The translations under genes were made by a program, and so were the position numbers. Shown piece by piece: positions 9,644-17,945 of a DNA stretch of 64,000 bases (positions are counted from its first letter, which is position 1; each line of letters begins with the position of its first letter). Origin of the DNA: Clostridium sp. (GTDB taxonomy: Bacteria > Bacillota > Clostridia > Lachnospirales > Lachnospiraceae); the NCBI GenBank assembly GCA_031275405.1, contig JAISOV010000046.1:62001-126000 (forward strand). Direction: 5' to 3'. Below the pieces are notes generated by a model, which saw only the letters and a list, made by a program, of their open reading frames with translations, was not told where the DNA came from and did no database searches.

Positions 9644-10100
9644 AAGGCTTGCCCCAGTATTGCAGCACGAACTTCATCTGCCGCAGCACCAGATAAAAGA
9701 TGTTCTCTTTGACCGCCTGGTTCCACAAGGAACCTTTGACCATCCCCTCCAGCACGTATCTGGAGAGGATTCCCCTCAGAACATCCCACTCTTTCCAAGT
9801 GGCCGCGGCAATAGCTTTGCGCTCGTCGTCCGGCGTCTTCAGCCGTTTCCGGGTATATAGGTAGCGATAGTTGCGATCCATCAGCGGGCTTTTCGCCGCC
9901 TCTTTCACGAACCTCATCAGATTGCCGTCGTACACCGGAAACGTCATGGAATGCCCTGCAAGCTCCTGCCCGGCATATGTGGAACTGGGTACCGTTCCCC
10001 CTATGCCCTCCAGCCAAGGCAGATAAGAAAAAAGAGGACGGGCGGCCTGTTCACATTCCTGCACAAGCTGTTGTCTGTACCTTACATCCTGTTCCACCAA
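9633..10100 (-). CDS. Hypothetical protein
   Basis: 155 residues, soluble, with no signal peptide or membrane helix. A conserved-looking core reads FPVYDGNLMRFVKEA and LMDRNYRYLYTRKR, followed by a helical C-terminus with WKEWDVLRGILSRYV. I recall similar short proteins in Lachnospiraceae but cannot name a family or function. The GTG start is supported by GGAGG seven bases upstream. It precedes and overlaps the TetR gene, suggesting a shared transcript. Confidence 0.75.
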   Translation of the reverse strand: MVEQDVRYRQQLVQECEQAARPLFSYLPWLEGIGGTVPSSTYAGQELAGHSMTFPVYDGNLMRFVKEAAKSPLMDRNYRYLYTRKRLKTPDDERKAIAAATWKEWDVLRGILSRYVLEGMVKGSLWNQAVKENIFYLVLRQMKFVLQYWGKPFAD

Positions 10101-10339
10101 AACACCTCCGGTCCGGTTTCGTAAAAGCCCGGGGCGCCCCTGCCGGAACTGATCCCGATTATCATTATTTTATCATACTTTCCTGAAAAGTACAGTAGAA
10201 ATTTCTATGATTTTTAGGCCGCACCCTTCTTGGGCTTGACAGATCCGTTCCGTGTTTTCTCCTAGGTTCGGAAGATCCGTTTCCTGTTTATGAATACCCT
10301 TTCCAAAGTCTGGAGACTTTGTGCATAGCACAAAGCTCC

Positions 10340-10366
10340 GGCTGAAAGAATGTAATTCTTTCAGCC
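10340..10366. other. Perfect 11-bp stem hairpin
   Basis: GGCTGAAAGAA, loop tgtaa, TTCTTTCAGCC. No T-run follows on either strand, so it is not a typical intrinsic terminator. It directly adjoins repeat copy B and may be part of the same structured intergenic block. Confidence 0.5.
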
Positions 10367-10370
10367 TTGC

Positions 10371-10428
10371 TTCCCTCCGCCCGCTTTGGTCTGTAAAGCG
10401 CCATTGGCGGACGTATCGATCAGGGAGG
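10371..10428. repeat. Structured dispersed repeat, copy B
   Basis: Nested arms: outer TTCCCTCC / GGGAGG, middle CCGCC / GGCGG, inner CGCTTT-ggtctgt-AAAGCG. Base changes in the inner stem relative to copies A and C preserve pairing. Unlike copies C and D it is not followed by a gene start on the minus strand; it sits between two small-RNA candidates and the hypothetical gene. Confidence 0.6.
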
Positions 10429-10489
10429 TTGAAAGCTTCTTTCATTTTTCATCTCGCTAGTATATTTGTATTTCTGATCAATATATTTA

Positions 10490-10518
10490 TAGACATTCTG
10501 CTGTTTTCTGCATATAAT
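10490..10518 (+). promoter_or_regulatory. SigA-type promoter of small RNA 1
   Basis: TAGACA (10490-10495), exact 17-bp spacer, perfect TATAAT (10513-10518). The predicted start is near 10525. No open reading frame follows that could explain it. Confidence 0.75.
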
Positions 10519-10524
10519 ACAATT

Positions 10525-10628
10525 GTTCGGCAGTGATGCTGGACTGCTATATAGTATAAATTCCGGAAGAATTCCCCTTTTACACGATCAAGAACCTCAC
10601 AGAGCAGCTGTGGGGTTCTTGGTTTTTG
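10525..10628 (+). ncRNA. Candidate small RNA 1 (tandem pair)
   Basis: About 104-nt predicted transcript bounded by a near-consensus promoter and an intrinsic terminator, with no coding capacity of note. It shares a ~55-nt core with small RNA 2 (GATGCTGG, CTGCTATATAG, then AATTCCGGAAGAATTCC and CCTTTTACACGA), while the terminator stems differ in sequence. The core contains a self-complementary CTATATAG and a short AATTC/GAATT hairpin, followed by a C-rich single-stranded TTCCCCTTTT that could pair with purine-rich Shine-Dalgarno regions (inference). I do not recognise a named RNA family. Confidence 0.6.
10589..10627 (+). terminator. Intrinsic terminator of small RNA 1
   Basis: 14-bp stem CAAGAACCTCACAG / CTGTGGGGTTCTTG with one G-U pair and a 5-nt loop, followed by GTTTTT. 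Confidence 0.8.
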
Positions 10629-10720
10629 TTCGGATATTTTTCTGCTTCTGCTTTCCTGGTATGCTTTTTTTGATGTCATTTCATTGGCTATTATTTTTAT
10701 ATTTTTGAGCAATATTTTAC

Positions 10721-10749
10721 TAGACTTTTTTCGACTTTTTATTTATACT
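10721..10749 (+). promoter_or_regulatory. SigA-type promoter of small RNA 2
   Basis: TAGACT (10721-10726), exact 17-bp spacer, TATACT (10744-10749). Same architecture and same distance to the conserved core as the promoter of small RNA 1. Confidence 0.7.
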
Positions 10750-10755
10750 TTTCCT

Positions 10756-10861
10756 TGTCAGTAGAGATGCTGGCTGCTATATAGCAAGAATTCCGGAAGA
10801 ATTCCCCTTTTACACGAGCAAAGGCCCACAGGTAACTGTGGGTCTTTGCTCGTGTTTTTTT
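10756..10861 (+). ncRNA. Candidate small RNA 2 (tandem pair)
   Basis: About 106-nt predicted transcript, paralogous to small RNA 1 and starting about 230 bp downstream of it. The core from GATGCTGG to TTTTACACGA is nearly identical. Divergence is concentrated in the terminator, where both arms changed together so that pairing is kept. This points to a duplicated RNA gene rather than a repeat of unconstrained DNA. Confidence 0.62.
10812..10861 (+). terminator. Intrinsic terminator of small RNA 2
   Basis: 20-bp stem (left arm 10812-10831, loop GTAA, right arm 10836-10855) with a single G-U pair, followed by seven Ts. The minus strand has no T-run, so it acts on the plus strand and does not serve the converging ABC gene. 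Confidence 0.88.
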
Positions 10862-10902
10862 ATGGCAAAAATGTCCTGACTACAGACCAAACCTAAGGAG
10901 GA

Positions 10903-11544
10903 TTACTTCGGGCGCAGAACCCCTCCGTCCATTTCATACACAGCGTCACACAAAACGTCCACGTCCTCACGGTTGTGGCTGGCGAGAAGGATGGTTTTCC
11001 CCTCGCGTTTCAGGCCCAGAAACAGCCTGCGCATTTCCTCGACGCCGGAATTGTCCAGACCGTTCATCGGTTCGTCCAGGATCAGGACGTCCGGGTTCTC
11101 CATGAGCGCCTGCGCGATACCGAGCCGCTGGCGCATTCCCATAGAGTATTTCATGACGCGTTTTCTGCTGTCGGGATCCAGCCCGACGGCGGAAATGCAT
11201 TCTCGGATCTGTCTGGGAGTGATGCGGCCACGAATGGAAGCAAGATATTTCAGGTTGGAGAAAGCCGTTTCGTGCGGCAGAAAACCCGGCTGCTCAATAA
11301 TAAAGCCGACATTTTCCGCAAAGTCCGCGTCTTTGCCGATTCGTCTGCCGCACACGACAACCTCCCCTTTGTCCGGCGCCAGCAAACCAAGGATACATTT
11401 CATCAGGACGGTCTTACCGCTGCCGTTGCGGCCGATCAGACCGTATATATGGCCGGCCGCGCACTCCAGGCTCACATGGTCCAGAACCATCTGCGCCCCG
11501 AAGGACTTTGTTACCTTATGGACGCTCAAGACAAGATCCGTCAT
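10903..11544 (-). CDS. ABC transporter ATP-binding protein
   Basis: 213-residue ATPase with Walker A (GRNGSGKTVLMK), Q-loop (FIIEQPGF), ABC signature (YSMGMRQRLGIAQ), Walker B (DVLILDEPMNGLD) and H-loop (LLASHN). It is similar to CcmA/BcrA-type ATPases of ABC-2 exporters. Its start overlaps the stop of the upstream permease by 4 bp (ATGA). With the two membrane proteins 11541-13174 it should form one ABC-2-type export complex. The substrate is unknown; a peptide or antibiotic is likely for this family. Confidence 0.92.
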   Translation of the reverse strand: MTDLVLSVHKVTKSFGAQMVLDHVSLECAAGHIYGLIGRNGSGKTVLMKCILGLLAPDKGEVVVCGRRIGKDADFAENVGFIIEQPGFLPHETAFSNLKYLASIRGRITPRQIRECISAVGLDPDSRKRVMKYSMGMRQRLGIAQALMENPDVLILDEPMNGLDNSGVEEMRRLFLGLKREGKTILLASHNREDVDVLCDAVYEMDGGVLRPK

Positions 11545-12383
11545 TTCGATTTCCTCCTGCTAAGCAATAATGCTGTGATGGCCATCAGCAGATTTCCGGC
11601 GGCAAAGAAGCCGACCGCATAGTTCAGAGAGATACCGTAACGGGCGTTCAGCCCGGAAAGCGCTGAAAGCTGAGCCAGCGTAACCGGCGAAAAACGGTAC
11701 GCGAACGGAGTCAGCGCGTTGGCGATGGTAATGTCCAGCAAAACAAACGCGGCAGCGATATAGATACCGCTCCGCCTGACAAAGTTCCGGTTGAAAAGAT
11801 AAACGGCCAAACCGAGCCATACAAAACATCCCCATTCCAGGGCAAGGCTCAGGCAGGTCGCCTCGCCGGGCGAATAAGCTCCGATCAGGTAGTCGCTCAC
11901 GGTAAAGGACAGGCCGATCTGCATACCCGCGTTGGTTCGGGCAAGTGTTCCCAGGACTTTCCCCCAGCCCGGGGCAAATTCCGCACTGGGCAGGATGGCG
12001 GCGACACTGACCGCGAAGAGATAAAGCGTAAACGCCAGCCCCAGCGTCAGGATAAAAAGCAGCTGCCCCGCCGTCTGTGCCGATCTGCCGGAACGCGCAA
12101 GCACATAAGGACTCATATCGGTATCCCATGGGGCGTCGCAGAACAAAGCCACGCAAGCCGCCACAAACACCAGCTGGCAGATAAAATCATTGGTAAGGTG
12201 AGGAAAGATCCACGGGCGCGTCCCAAGCTGCACCAGATCCGCAAAATCGCCCACCTGCTGCGCATTGGAGAAAACAAAGATCCCCGTCAGAAGAAACACG
12301 CCTATGTTTTTCCATCCGCAGAACATCTGACGAACCTGAAAACACCATACCGCGAATACCTTGTAAAAAAATCTGTTCTTCAT
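11541..12383 (-). CDS. ABC-2-like permease subunit
   Basis: About 280 residues after choosing the ATG at 12383, which overlaps the stop of the preceding gene (ATGA). Six or so hydrophobic segments are visible (for example around GVFLLTGIFVF, FVAACVALFC, LFILTLGLAFTLYLFAV, NLLMAITALLL). It is partnered with the ATPase downstream and the permease upstream. No catalytic motif is present. The longer reading frame upstream of 12383 is out of frame with the neighbour's coding region and is disfavoured. Confidence 0.75.
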   Translation of the reverse strand: MKNRFFYKVFAVWCFQVRQMFCGWKNIGVFLLTGIFVFSNAQQVGDFADLVQLGTRPWIFPHLTNDFICQLVFVAACVALFCDAPWDTDMSPYVLARSGRSAQTAGQLLFILTLGLAFTLYLFAVSVAAILPSAEFAPGWGKVLGTLARTNAGMQIGLSFTVSDYLIGAYSPGEATCLSLALEWGCFVWLGLAVYLFNRNFVRRSGIYIAAAFVLLDITIANALTPFAYRFSPVTLAQLSALSGLNARYGISLNYAVGFFAAGNLLMAITALLLSRRKSK

Positions 12384-13174
12384 CGCAACCCTCGCTTTAC
12401 TCTGCGGGTAAACCAGACGCAGCAGACAAGCCATATGCCAGCGACCGCCAGGGTCGCGGCGGCGATGGTCGCCCCCACGGAACCCAGCCATACCCTGACG
12501 CTCAGCATCCGATCCAGCCGGAAATGATCGTCCAGTTTCGTCAGCCGGCAGATCTGCGTGAGGACGAACGACAATACAAACGGCGACACCGTCACCACCA
12601 GCTTATCGGGCAGATACACGGAGACCAGCATGGCGGCGCCGCTCCATAACGCGCCGCTCAGGAACGCAAAATACAGGCACACGACAAAATAGGAAATACC
12701 GCTGCCGGTGCTTAGCAGTTCATAAAACGGGATCCACTGCGATTCAAACAGCTTAGCCTCCGTCACGAGCGGAAGCTTCAGCGACAGAACCGCCAAGAAC
12801 AGGAACGCTCCCGCCGTCAGCGCAAGTCCTCCGGACAGCGCGGCGCACGCCATTTTGGACAGGCAGTACCGTACGGTTCTGGTACGGCTGAGGAGGTAGG
12901 GGAACATCGCCAGTTCCTCGGCGTAACTTCCGGCAAACGGCAGGCCGGCAAGCATGGCCGCCAGATAGTGGCTGTATGCTCCGCCGAAAGAGACCGCGTT
13001 GAAGTAGAAATAATGTACGCTGGTCACACTCTGCGGATCGACGGGATTGCGAAGCGCCCAAACAATACTCCCGCCCGAATCAAACCCCAGCGCGGCGGCG
13101 AACAGAACCGCCGCCAGCCAGAACTTCGCGCGGAACGCCCGGCGCAGGTTCGCCGTAACGATGTCAGCCGCCAT
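12380..13174 (-). CDS. ABC-2-like permease subunit
   Basis: About 264 residues with roughly six membrane helices (WLAAVLFAAALGF, LALTAGAFLFLAVL, FVVCLYFAFLSGAL, TIAAATLAVAGIWLVCC). The ATG at 13174 is preceded by GGAGAGG with a 9-base spacing and overlaps the tail of the broken lipoprotein gene by about 11 bp. The arginine-rich loop LSRTRTVRYCLSKM resembles the cytosolic loop of ABC-2 permeases that contacts the ATPase. It is the second membrane component of the export operon. Confidence 0.75.
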   Translation of the reverse strand: MAADIVTANLRRAFRAKFWLAAVLFAAALGFDSGGSIVWALRNPVDPQSVTSVHYFYFNAVSFGGAYSHYLAAMLAGLPFAGSYAEELAMFPYLLSRTRTVRYCLSKMACAALSGGLALTAGAFLFLAVLSLKLPLVTEAKLFESQWIPFYELLSTGSGISYFVVCLYFAFLSGALWSGAAMLVSVYLPDKLVVTVSPFVLSFVLTQICRLTKLDDHFRLDRMLSVRVWLGSVGATIAAATLAVAGIWLVCCVWFTRRVKRGLR

Positions 13175-14418
13175 AAGCGTAATCCTCTCCGGTGAAGGCG
13201 TTGAACCGATCGGCCCCCGCCGTATTGGTGACGGGAAGTCCCGCGTCGTTGGTAAAAGTCGTACTGAACTCAAAACACCAGTAAGGAGTCAGCGTAAGCT
13301 CTGTCCCAAATTGCAGGGTATCCTTTGCATAAAGAGGCAGATACTCCAGATAGATCCGCGTGATGGTGAACGGATCCGTCACGATCTGAAGACTGTATTT
13401 TTCCGCGACGATCGCCAGCATTTCCTCCACGCCAAGCAGCGGCCTGACCTCCGGCGGATTCCCGGCGTCCGCATAAGCCCCGACTAACGCAAAGCCTCTG
13501 ATCCCGCCTCCGGTAAGCAGGATCTCCGCATAGGTCGAAACGGGCGGCACAACATCGCCCGCTGACATAGGCGACTGTTCGTGCCACTGGTCAAACAGAG
13601 GCACCGAAGCCCGCGAAAACGAAAATTGGATATAATAGGCGTCGTCCGTCTCCCCCAGCTGATCCAGCCGGGCGGTCTTGCCCAGGTCTACGAAAGCCGC
13701 GTAGCCCTCGTCCTTCATCAGTTCCGCCTGATATGCGGCAAGATCCGTATGGGACATCGCGACAAAATAACGCACGGCCGGCTCTCCCCAGACCTCAAGC
13801 TTGCCAAGCAGCCGCCAAAGCGGAGTCCAGCGCTTCGCCGCGGCTCATAAACGAGAGTTCTTTGTCGTCGGCAGCCTGCTTCCCCGACGCGTACTGCTTC
13901 ATGACGTCTAGAATGTCCAGATCGACGGAGGAGGTAGGCGAAGAAAAATAAAGACCGTAAGCGCTGGATGTAAGGCTGCTCCCGTTCTCGGTCGTCAGCA
14001 AAAAGCTGTCGGAACCGCTTTCTTCTGACGATATGGTCTGTGCGCTGCCGTCGTCCGCCAGAAAAAGCCCGGACAGAAAAGCAGGGGTGTAGACCTTCGG
14101 AACCAGGCGGTACTCGGCACACTCATCCGTATCCGGCACGGAAAGCTCCGCGTCAACGAACACGTTCTCGGCCAGTTCACGGGTCAGATGGCCGGGTACG
14201 CCGGAAGCCTGGCCCGGCGGGTCTGTCCGGACGGGACTGTCCGCCGCGGCCGCAGAGGACGCCTGCTCCGGCGGTTCCGGCCGGCGCTCATCGGGCGAAC
14301 ACGCGGCAAGAAGCAGCGCGGCAAGCGTGAGCGGCAGAATGTATGATAAAATTCTTTTCGTGCGTGATATGCTTTCTTTTGATAGGATACTGTTCATGAA
14401 TCTTCTTTTGGTTTTCAT
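13164..14418 (-). pseudogene. DUF6034-like lipoprotein gene with apparent frameshift
   Basis: Two open frames appear to be one gene. The upstream part (13795-14418, up to 208 residues) has a lipoprotein signal (ILSYILPLTLAALLLAAC) and ends abruptly in AAAWQA-stop. The downstream part (from 13775 to 13164) has no convincing start and begins in the middle of a sentence; read back in the +1 frame it continues as RLLGKLEVWGEPAVRYF up to the same point. A one-base insertion or two-base deletion near 13800-13830 would join them into a ~415-residue lipoprotein. The joined sequence resembles the clostridial DUF6034 family (recalled, moderate confidence). Possible causes are true inactivation, programmed frameshift or a sequencing error. 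It heads the ABC operon. Confidence 0.65.
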
Positions 14419-14673
14419 TTTGTTTTCTCTTTCTACGTTAGGTTTTTTGATCTGCCCTGCCGACCGTGCAGAGAAGATGAAAGCCCTCTTTTCACCTTCT
14501 TTCTCTAGAATAATCCAGTCCTCGACAAATGTCCAGTGAAGAAACATGCCTAAAAATCGCAGTTTTCCGCCTTTTTTATTTCCTGTTTCCCTTCACGTCT
14601 GCCGCGGCCTGCCCGCGCCGGCCGCGAAAGCTTCTTGCCTGTTTCCTCCCTGCCCGAGCCGGAGGAAGCCTCT

Positions 14674-15105
14674 CTATTCGGTCAGGATCGCGTAAACCTT
14701 GTGGATCTGCGCGGGATAACTCTCGGCGATCATCCCGTCATAGTAAACAGTCACCTCATCGCCGACCTTCCCGGCAAAGGCGCCATCCTTCCTCACGACA
14801 TCCAGCGACACCCAGATCAGATCCGCACTTCTTCGGACTTCCTCGCCCTCGCTGACTTCCACCAAAATCGAGTTCCCGGATCTTTCTGTCACGATACCGC
14901 GAAAATGCGGTTCGTTCCTGGAGATGAGGTCGTCTATCGTCCCGCTGCCGCCGCTCCTTGCGCCTAATACCACGGCAACGGCGGACAGCGCGAGGACGAC
15001 GGCAGCGGACAGCGCGACCATCAGCCGCGCCGGTTTCTTGCTCCCCATTATCCCGCCGAACTTTCTTTTCTCATTCATCCCGCCAAACCTTCTTTTCTCA
15101 TTCAT
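14674..15105 (-). CDS. DUF3221-like membrane-anchored protein
   Basis: 143 residues from the outermost ATG. An N-terminal membrane helix (KKPARLMVALSAAVVLALSAVAVVLG) is followed by an OB-like domain (FRGIVTERSGNSILVEVSEGEE, GDEVTVYYDGMIAESYPAQIHKVYAI) typical of YobA/DUF3221 proteins of Firmicutes. The first ~18 residues are a duplicated NEKR(R/K)FGG unit created by a 27-bp tandem repeat. The real start could be any of three ATG/ATA-ATG positions; the ATG giving MGSKKP is plausible. It overlaps the preceding gene as ATGA and is the last gene of the RiPP operon. Function is unknown. Confidence 0.7.
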   Translation of the reverse strand: MNEKRRFGGMNEKRKFGGIMGSKKPARLMVALSAAVVLALSAVAVVLGARSGGSGTIDDLISRNEPHFRGIVTERSGNSILVEVSEGEEVRRSADLIWVSLDVVRKDGAFAGKVGDEVTVYYDGMIAESYPAQIHKVYAILTE

Positions 15106-15120
15106 CCCGCCGAACCTTTT
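15051..15120. repeat. 27-bp tandem repeat at a gene junction
   Basis: Two full 27-bp units (15051-15077 and 15078-15104) and a partial third (15105-15120). On the minus strand each unit carries a G-rich GGCGGGATGA stop/start overlap, so the translational-coupling junction between 15102-15374 and 14674-15105 has itself been duplicated in frame. Confidence 0.8.
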
Positions 15121-15374
15121 CCCATCCTCACTACCGTCCGCTCACCGAATTCGACGCGCATATCCTCACATTCGGATCCGCCCGCGCTGCCACCGAGACG
15201 CACGGATTTACCGGTATCGTATACTTCGTTCTCTTCTTCGGCGGAAAGAAACCAAGGGACGTCCGGAACCGGAACTTCCTTCCGTTCCGGCAGGGCAATG
15301 TATTTCAGAACCGACCGTTTCAATGATTCAGGTAAATGTACGCGTCTTCCAGGGTCGCGGCTGCTCTGGCACAA
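15102..15374 (-). CDS. Small hypothetical protein in RiPP operon
   Basis: Up to 90 residues, acidic to neutral, with no membrane helix. The frame overlaps the end of the ABC ATPase gene by 55 bp if the outermost start is used; a TTG about 19 codons in would reduce the overlap. The core reads LKYIALPERKEVPVPDVPWFLSAEEENEVYD. It ends in an ATGA overlap with the DUF3221-like gene. I recognise no family. Its position after the immunity-type ATPase suggests an accessory role or a decayed subunit. Confidence 0.45.
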   Translation of the reverse strand: MCQSSRDPGRRVHLPESLKRSVLKYIALPERKEVPVPDVPWFLSAEEENEVYDTGKSVRLGGSAGGSECEDMRVEFGERTVVRMGKGSAG

Positions 15375-16183
15375 GGAATCTCCGGCTCTTCCTCCGAGAG
15401 GAACCGCACCTGGATTTCCGTGCCGCTATACACATTCCCCGTGACGAAATAGTTCTTCCTCATCTCCAGGATCTCCTGTTCCTTTTTCAGGGCGCACTGG
15501 TAGACGTGTCCCTCCGCTTTCCGCAGCATCTCATCGATCGTCCCGATGTATCGGACTTTCCCCTTGTTCAGCATGCACAGCTCATGGCTGGTCGCGCTCA
15601 GATCCTCCACCACGTGGGTTGAGAACAGCACGGTGCGCCCCTGCGCGAAATCAACCAGGAGGTTACGGATCCGGATCCGCTCCTCCGGATCCAGTCCCGC
15701 CGTAGGCTCATCCACGATCAGCAGCCTGGGGGAGTGCAGCATGGCCTGAACCAGGCCGACGCGCCTTTTCATGCCGCCGGACAGCTGCCGGTTCTTTTTT
15801 TTCTGATGTTCCGTGAGGTTGGTCATTTCCAGCAGCAGATCTATGCGTTCCCGCCTTCGTCCTTTGGACATGCCGCAGAGTCCGCCGATGTAGTCCAGGG
15901 ACTCCCTCACCGTAAGGCTGGGATAAAGCCCTAATTCCTGCGGCAGATAACCCACCCAGCGTTTGATTTCCTCGATATTCTCTTTCCGTATCTGCCTGCC
16001 GTAAACGGACACGGCGCCTTCGGTGGGCTTCAGCAGGGTACAGAGGATTCTCATCAGGGTCGTCTTCCCCGCGCCGTTTTCTCCCAGAAGCCCGAAAATC
16101 CCCTCTCCGATCTGTAAGGACACGTCGTCCAAAGCTCTGGTTCCCTTGAACTGCATGGAAACATTTTCAATCTGGATGCTCAT
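15320..16183 (-). CDS. ABC transporter ATP-binding protein (immunity/export type)
   Basis: About 287 residues from the ATG at 16183, which has GGAGGG upstream. Walker A (GENGAGKTTLMRIL), signature (LSGGMKRRVGLVQA), Walker B (LLIVDEPTAGLDPE) and H-loop (FSTHVVEDL) are intact. The wording matches BcrA/CcmA-type ATPases partnered with ABC-2 permeases. The two membrane proteins at 18936-20674 in the same operon are its likely partners. Inferred role: self-protection against, or secretion of, the RiPP product. Confidence 0.9.
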   Translation of the reverse strand: MSIQIENVSMQFKGTRALDDVSLQIGEGIFGLLGENGAGKTTLMRILCTLLKPTEGAVSVYGRQIRKENIEEIKRWVGYLPQELGLYPSLTVRESLDYIGGLCGMSKGRRRERIDLLLEMTNLTEHQKKKNRQLSGGMKRRVGLVQAMLHSPRLLIVDEPTAGLDPEERIRIRNLLVDFAQGRTVLFSTHVVEDLSATSHELCMLNKGKVRYIGTIDEMLRKAEGHVYQCALKKEQEILEMRKNYFVTGNVYSGTEIQVRFLSEEEPEIPCARAAATLEDAYIYLNH

Positions 16184-16187
16184 TCTG

Positions 16188-17945
16188 CTATCCCTCCGAT
16201 TTCTCGGCCGCAAGGCCGCGTTCAAAGATTGTCTTATAATAAGGCGATCCGGCCATCAGCTCCTCATGCGTTCCGGCGGCTTCCATTCTGCCGTCCTTCA
16301 GGACATGGATGGCTTCCGCCCGCATGACGGACTGCAGGCGATGCGTGATCATAATGAGGATCCTCCCGCTTGTTTCATCGGCCAGGCGGTCTAAGATCCG
16401 CTTTTCCGTCAGCTGGTCCAGCGCCGACGTGGCTTCGTCCAGGATCAGGATCGGCGTGTTCCGGATCAGGGCCCGCGCCAGGCAGATCCGTTGCTTTTCT
16501 CCCCCTGACAGCTTCACGCCCCTCTCTCCCGCCATGCTGTCATATCCGGTCGGCAGAGACATGATATAGTCATGGATCTGCGCTGTCCTGGCGCATTCAA
16601 ACACCCGCTCTTTCGTGACGTCTTCCCCCATGACCAGATTGTTCATCACCGTATCATCGAACAGATAGGATTCCTGGCCCACGACTGCGATCCTGCTCCG
16701 CAGATACCTGAGGCTGAAATCCCGGCTGCTGTGGCCATTGATCGTGATCTGCCCTTTCTGGGCATCCCAGACGCGGTACAGGAGCGAAACCAACGTGGAT
16801 TTCCCGCTGCCGCTGCCGCCTACGACAGCATGGATGATACCGGGCCGGAAGCTGGCCGTCACCTCTTTCAGCACGTCCGTCTTGTTTCCGTAGGAGAACC
16901 CGACCTCCTGGAAAGCAAGCAGATTTCCGCCTTCCCGGATCCCGGAGGCGAGCGCATGTTCCCGTTCCGGCACCTCAGGCTCCTCCAGAAAGGCTTCTAC
17001 CCGTTCCATGGACACAAAAGTACTCTGGAACATCAGCAGAACGTTAGAAATTTTCAGCAGCGGAACGGCCAGCTTCTGGGCATACATATTAAACGCGACA
17101 AGCCCGCCTATGGTAAGGCTCCCCTGCAGGACTTTCATGCCTCCGAAGCCCAGGATCAGGATCGTGAAGAGCGTCGCCAGGAAGGTCAGCACGCCGCTGT
17201 TCTTCGCGAAGACCATCTGCATTTCCATTTCTTGATCCGTCGCCTTTTCTACGGACGCGTGATACCTTTCCCGGAAATATCCGGCCCCGTTGCACAGGAT
17301 ACACAGCAGGGTGTTGGATACCATGTTTTCCATGGCGCCCGTCAGCGTGCCATAAGACTCCCGGACTTCTTCCGCTTTTTTCCTGCCTTTCTTCTGGAAA
17401 TAGGACTGGCACAGATAGATCACGGGAAGGAGGCACAGTACGACGACGATCAGGTCGGCCTGTATCGAAGCCAGGAAACCAAACATGGCCAGCGCCGTTA
17501 TGGCATCGGCGGCAAACGTAAAAAGCGCCGGGGAAACCAGGTTCCGGACTTCGGAAACATCGCTCATCATCGTCGTGAAGCCATTCCCGGTTGACATGGA
17601 ACTGAAATAGCTCCCGCCCAGCCGGAACATATGGTCAATACACTTTTTCTGATAAAAAAGATAGACCCTTTTCCTCAATAAGCTGTACAGCCGTGCCAGC
17701 GCAATGCCGATACCGGCGTCGGAAACCGTAAAAGCCAGGATGACGCCGATGTAAAACAGGATTTTCCCCGGATCGTTCCTGGGGATGGCATGATCCATGA
17801 TCTTCATGATATAAACAGGCGGAACCAGGACGACGCCTACTTTCAGCAGGGACAGCAGGAAAACAAGCGCAAACGGCTTCCTGTTCTGTGTCAGGCAGAT
17901 TTCCTTCAGATAGCGTTTCAGAAGACTTCGATGCTTCTTATCCAT
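16188..17945 (-). CDS. ABC exporter (fused permease-ATPase)
   Basis: 585 residues: an N-terminal type I exporter membrane domain with six helices (for example FALVFLLSLLKVGVVLVPPVYIM, ALAMFGFLASIQADLIVVVLC) and a C-terminal ATPase with Walker A (GGSGSGKSTLVSLLYR), signature (LSGGEKQRICLARAL), Walker B (ILILDEATSALD) and H-loop (MITHRLQSV). No C39 peptidase domain is present at the N-terminus, so leader removal must be done elsewhere, plausibly by the subtilase encoded next door. The start overlaps the subtilase stop by 8 bp. Inferred role: export of the mature peptide. Confidence 0.93.
   Translation of the reverse strand: MDKKHRSLLKRYLKEICLTQNRKPFALVFLLSLLKVGVVLVPPVYIMKIMDHAIPRNDPGKILFYIGVILAFTVSDAGIGIALARLYSLLRKRVYLFYQKKCIDHMFRLGGSYFSSMSTGNGFTTMMSDVSEVRNLVSPALFTFAADAITALAMFGFLASIQADLIVVVLCLLPVIYLCQSYFQKKGRKKAEEVRESYGTLTGAMENMVSNTLLCILCNGAGYFRERYHASVEKATDQEMEMQMVFAKNSGVLTFLATLFTILILGFGGMKVLQGSLTIGGLVAFNMYAQKLAVPLLKISNVLLMFQSTFVSMERVEAFLEEPEVPEREHALASGIREGGNLLAFQEVGFSYGNKTDVLKEVTASFRPGIIHAVVGGSGSGKSTLVSLLYRVWDAQKGQITINGHSSRDFSLRYLRSRIAVVGQESYLFDDTVMNNLVMGEDVTKERVFECARTAQIHDYIMSLPTGYDSMAGERGVKLSGGEKQRICLARALIRNTPILILDEATSALDQLTEKRILDRLADETSGRILIMITHRLQSVMRAEAIHVLKDGRMEAAGTHEELMAGSPYYKTIFERGLAAEKSEG

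Noticed and set aside
10173-10445. 90-codon minus-strand frame
   Set aside because: Runs across hairpins and structured repeat copy B; no ribosome-binding site.
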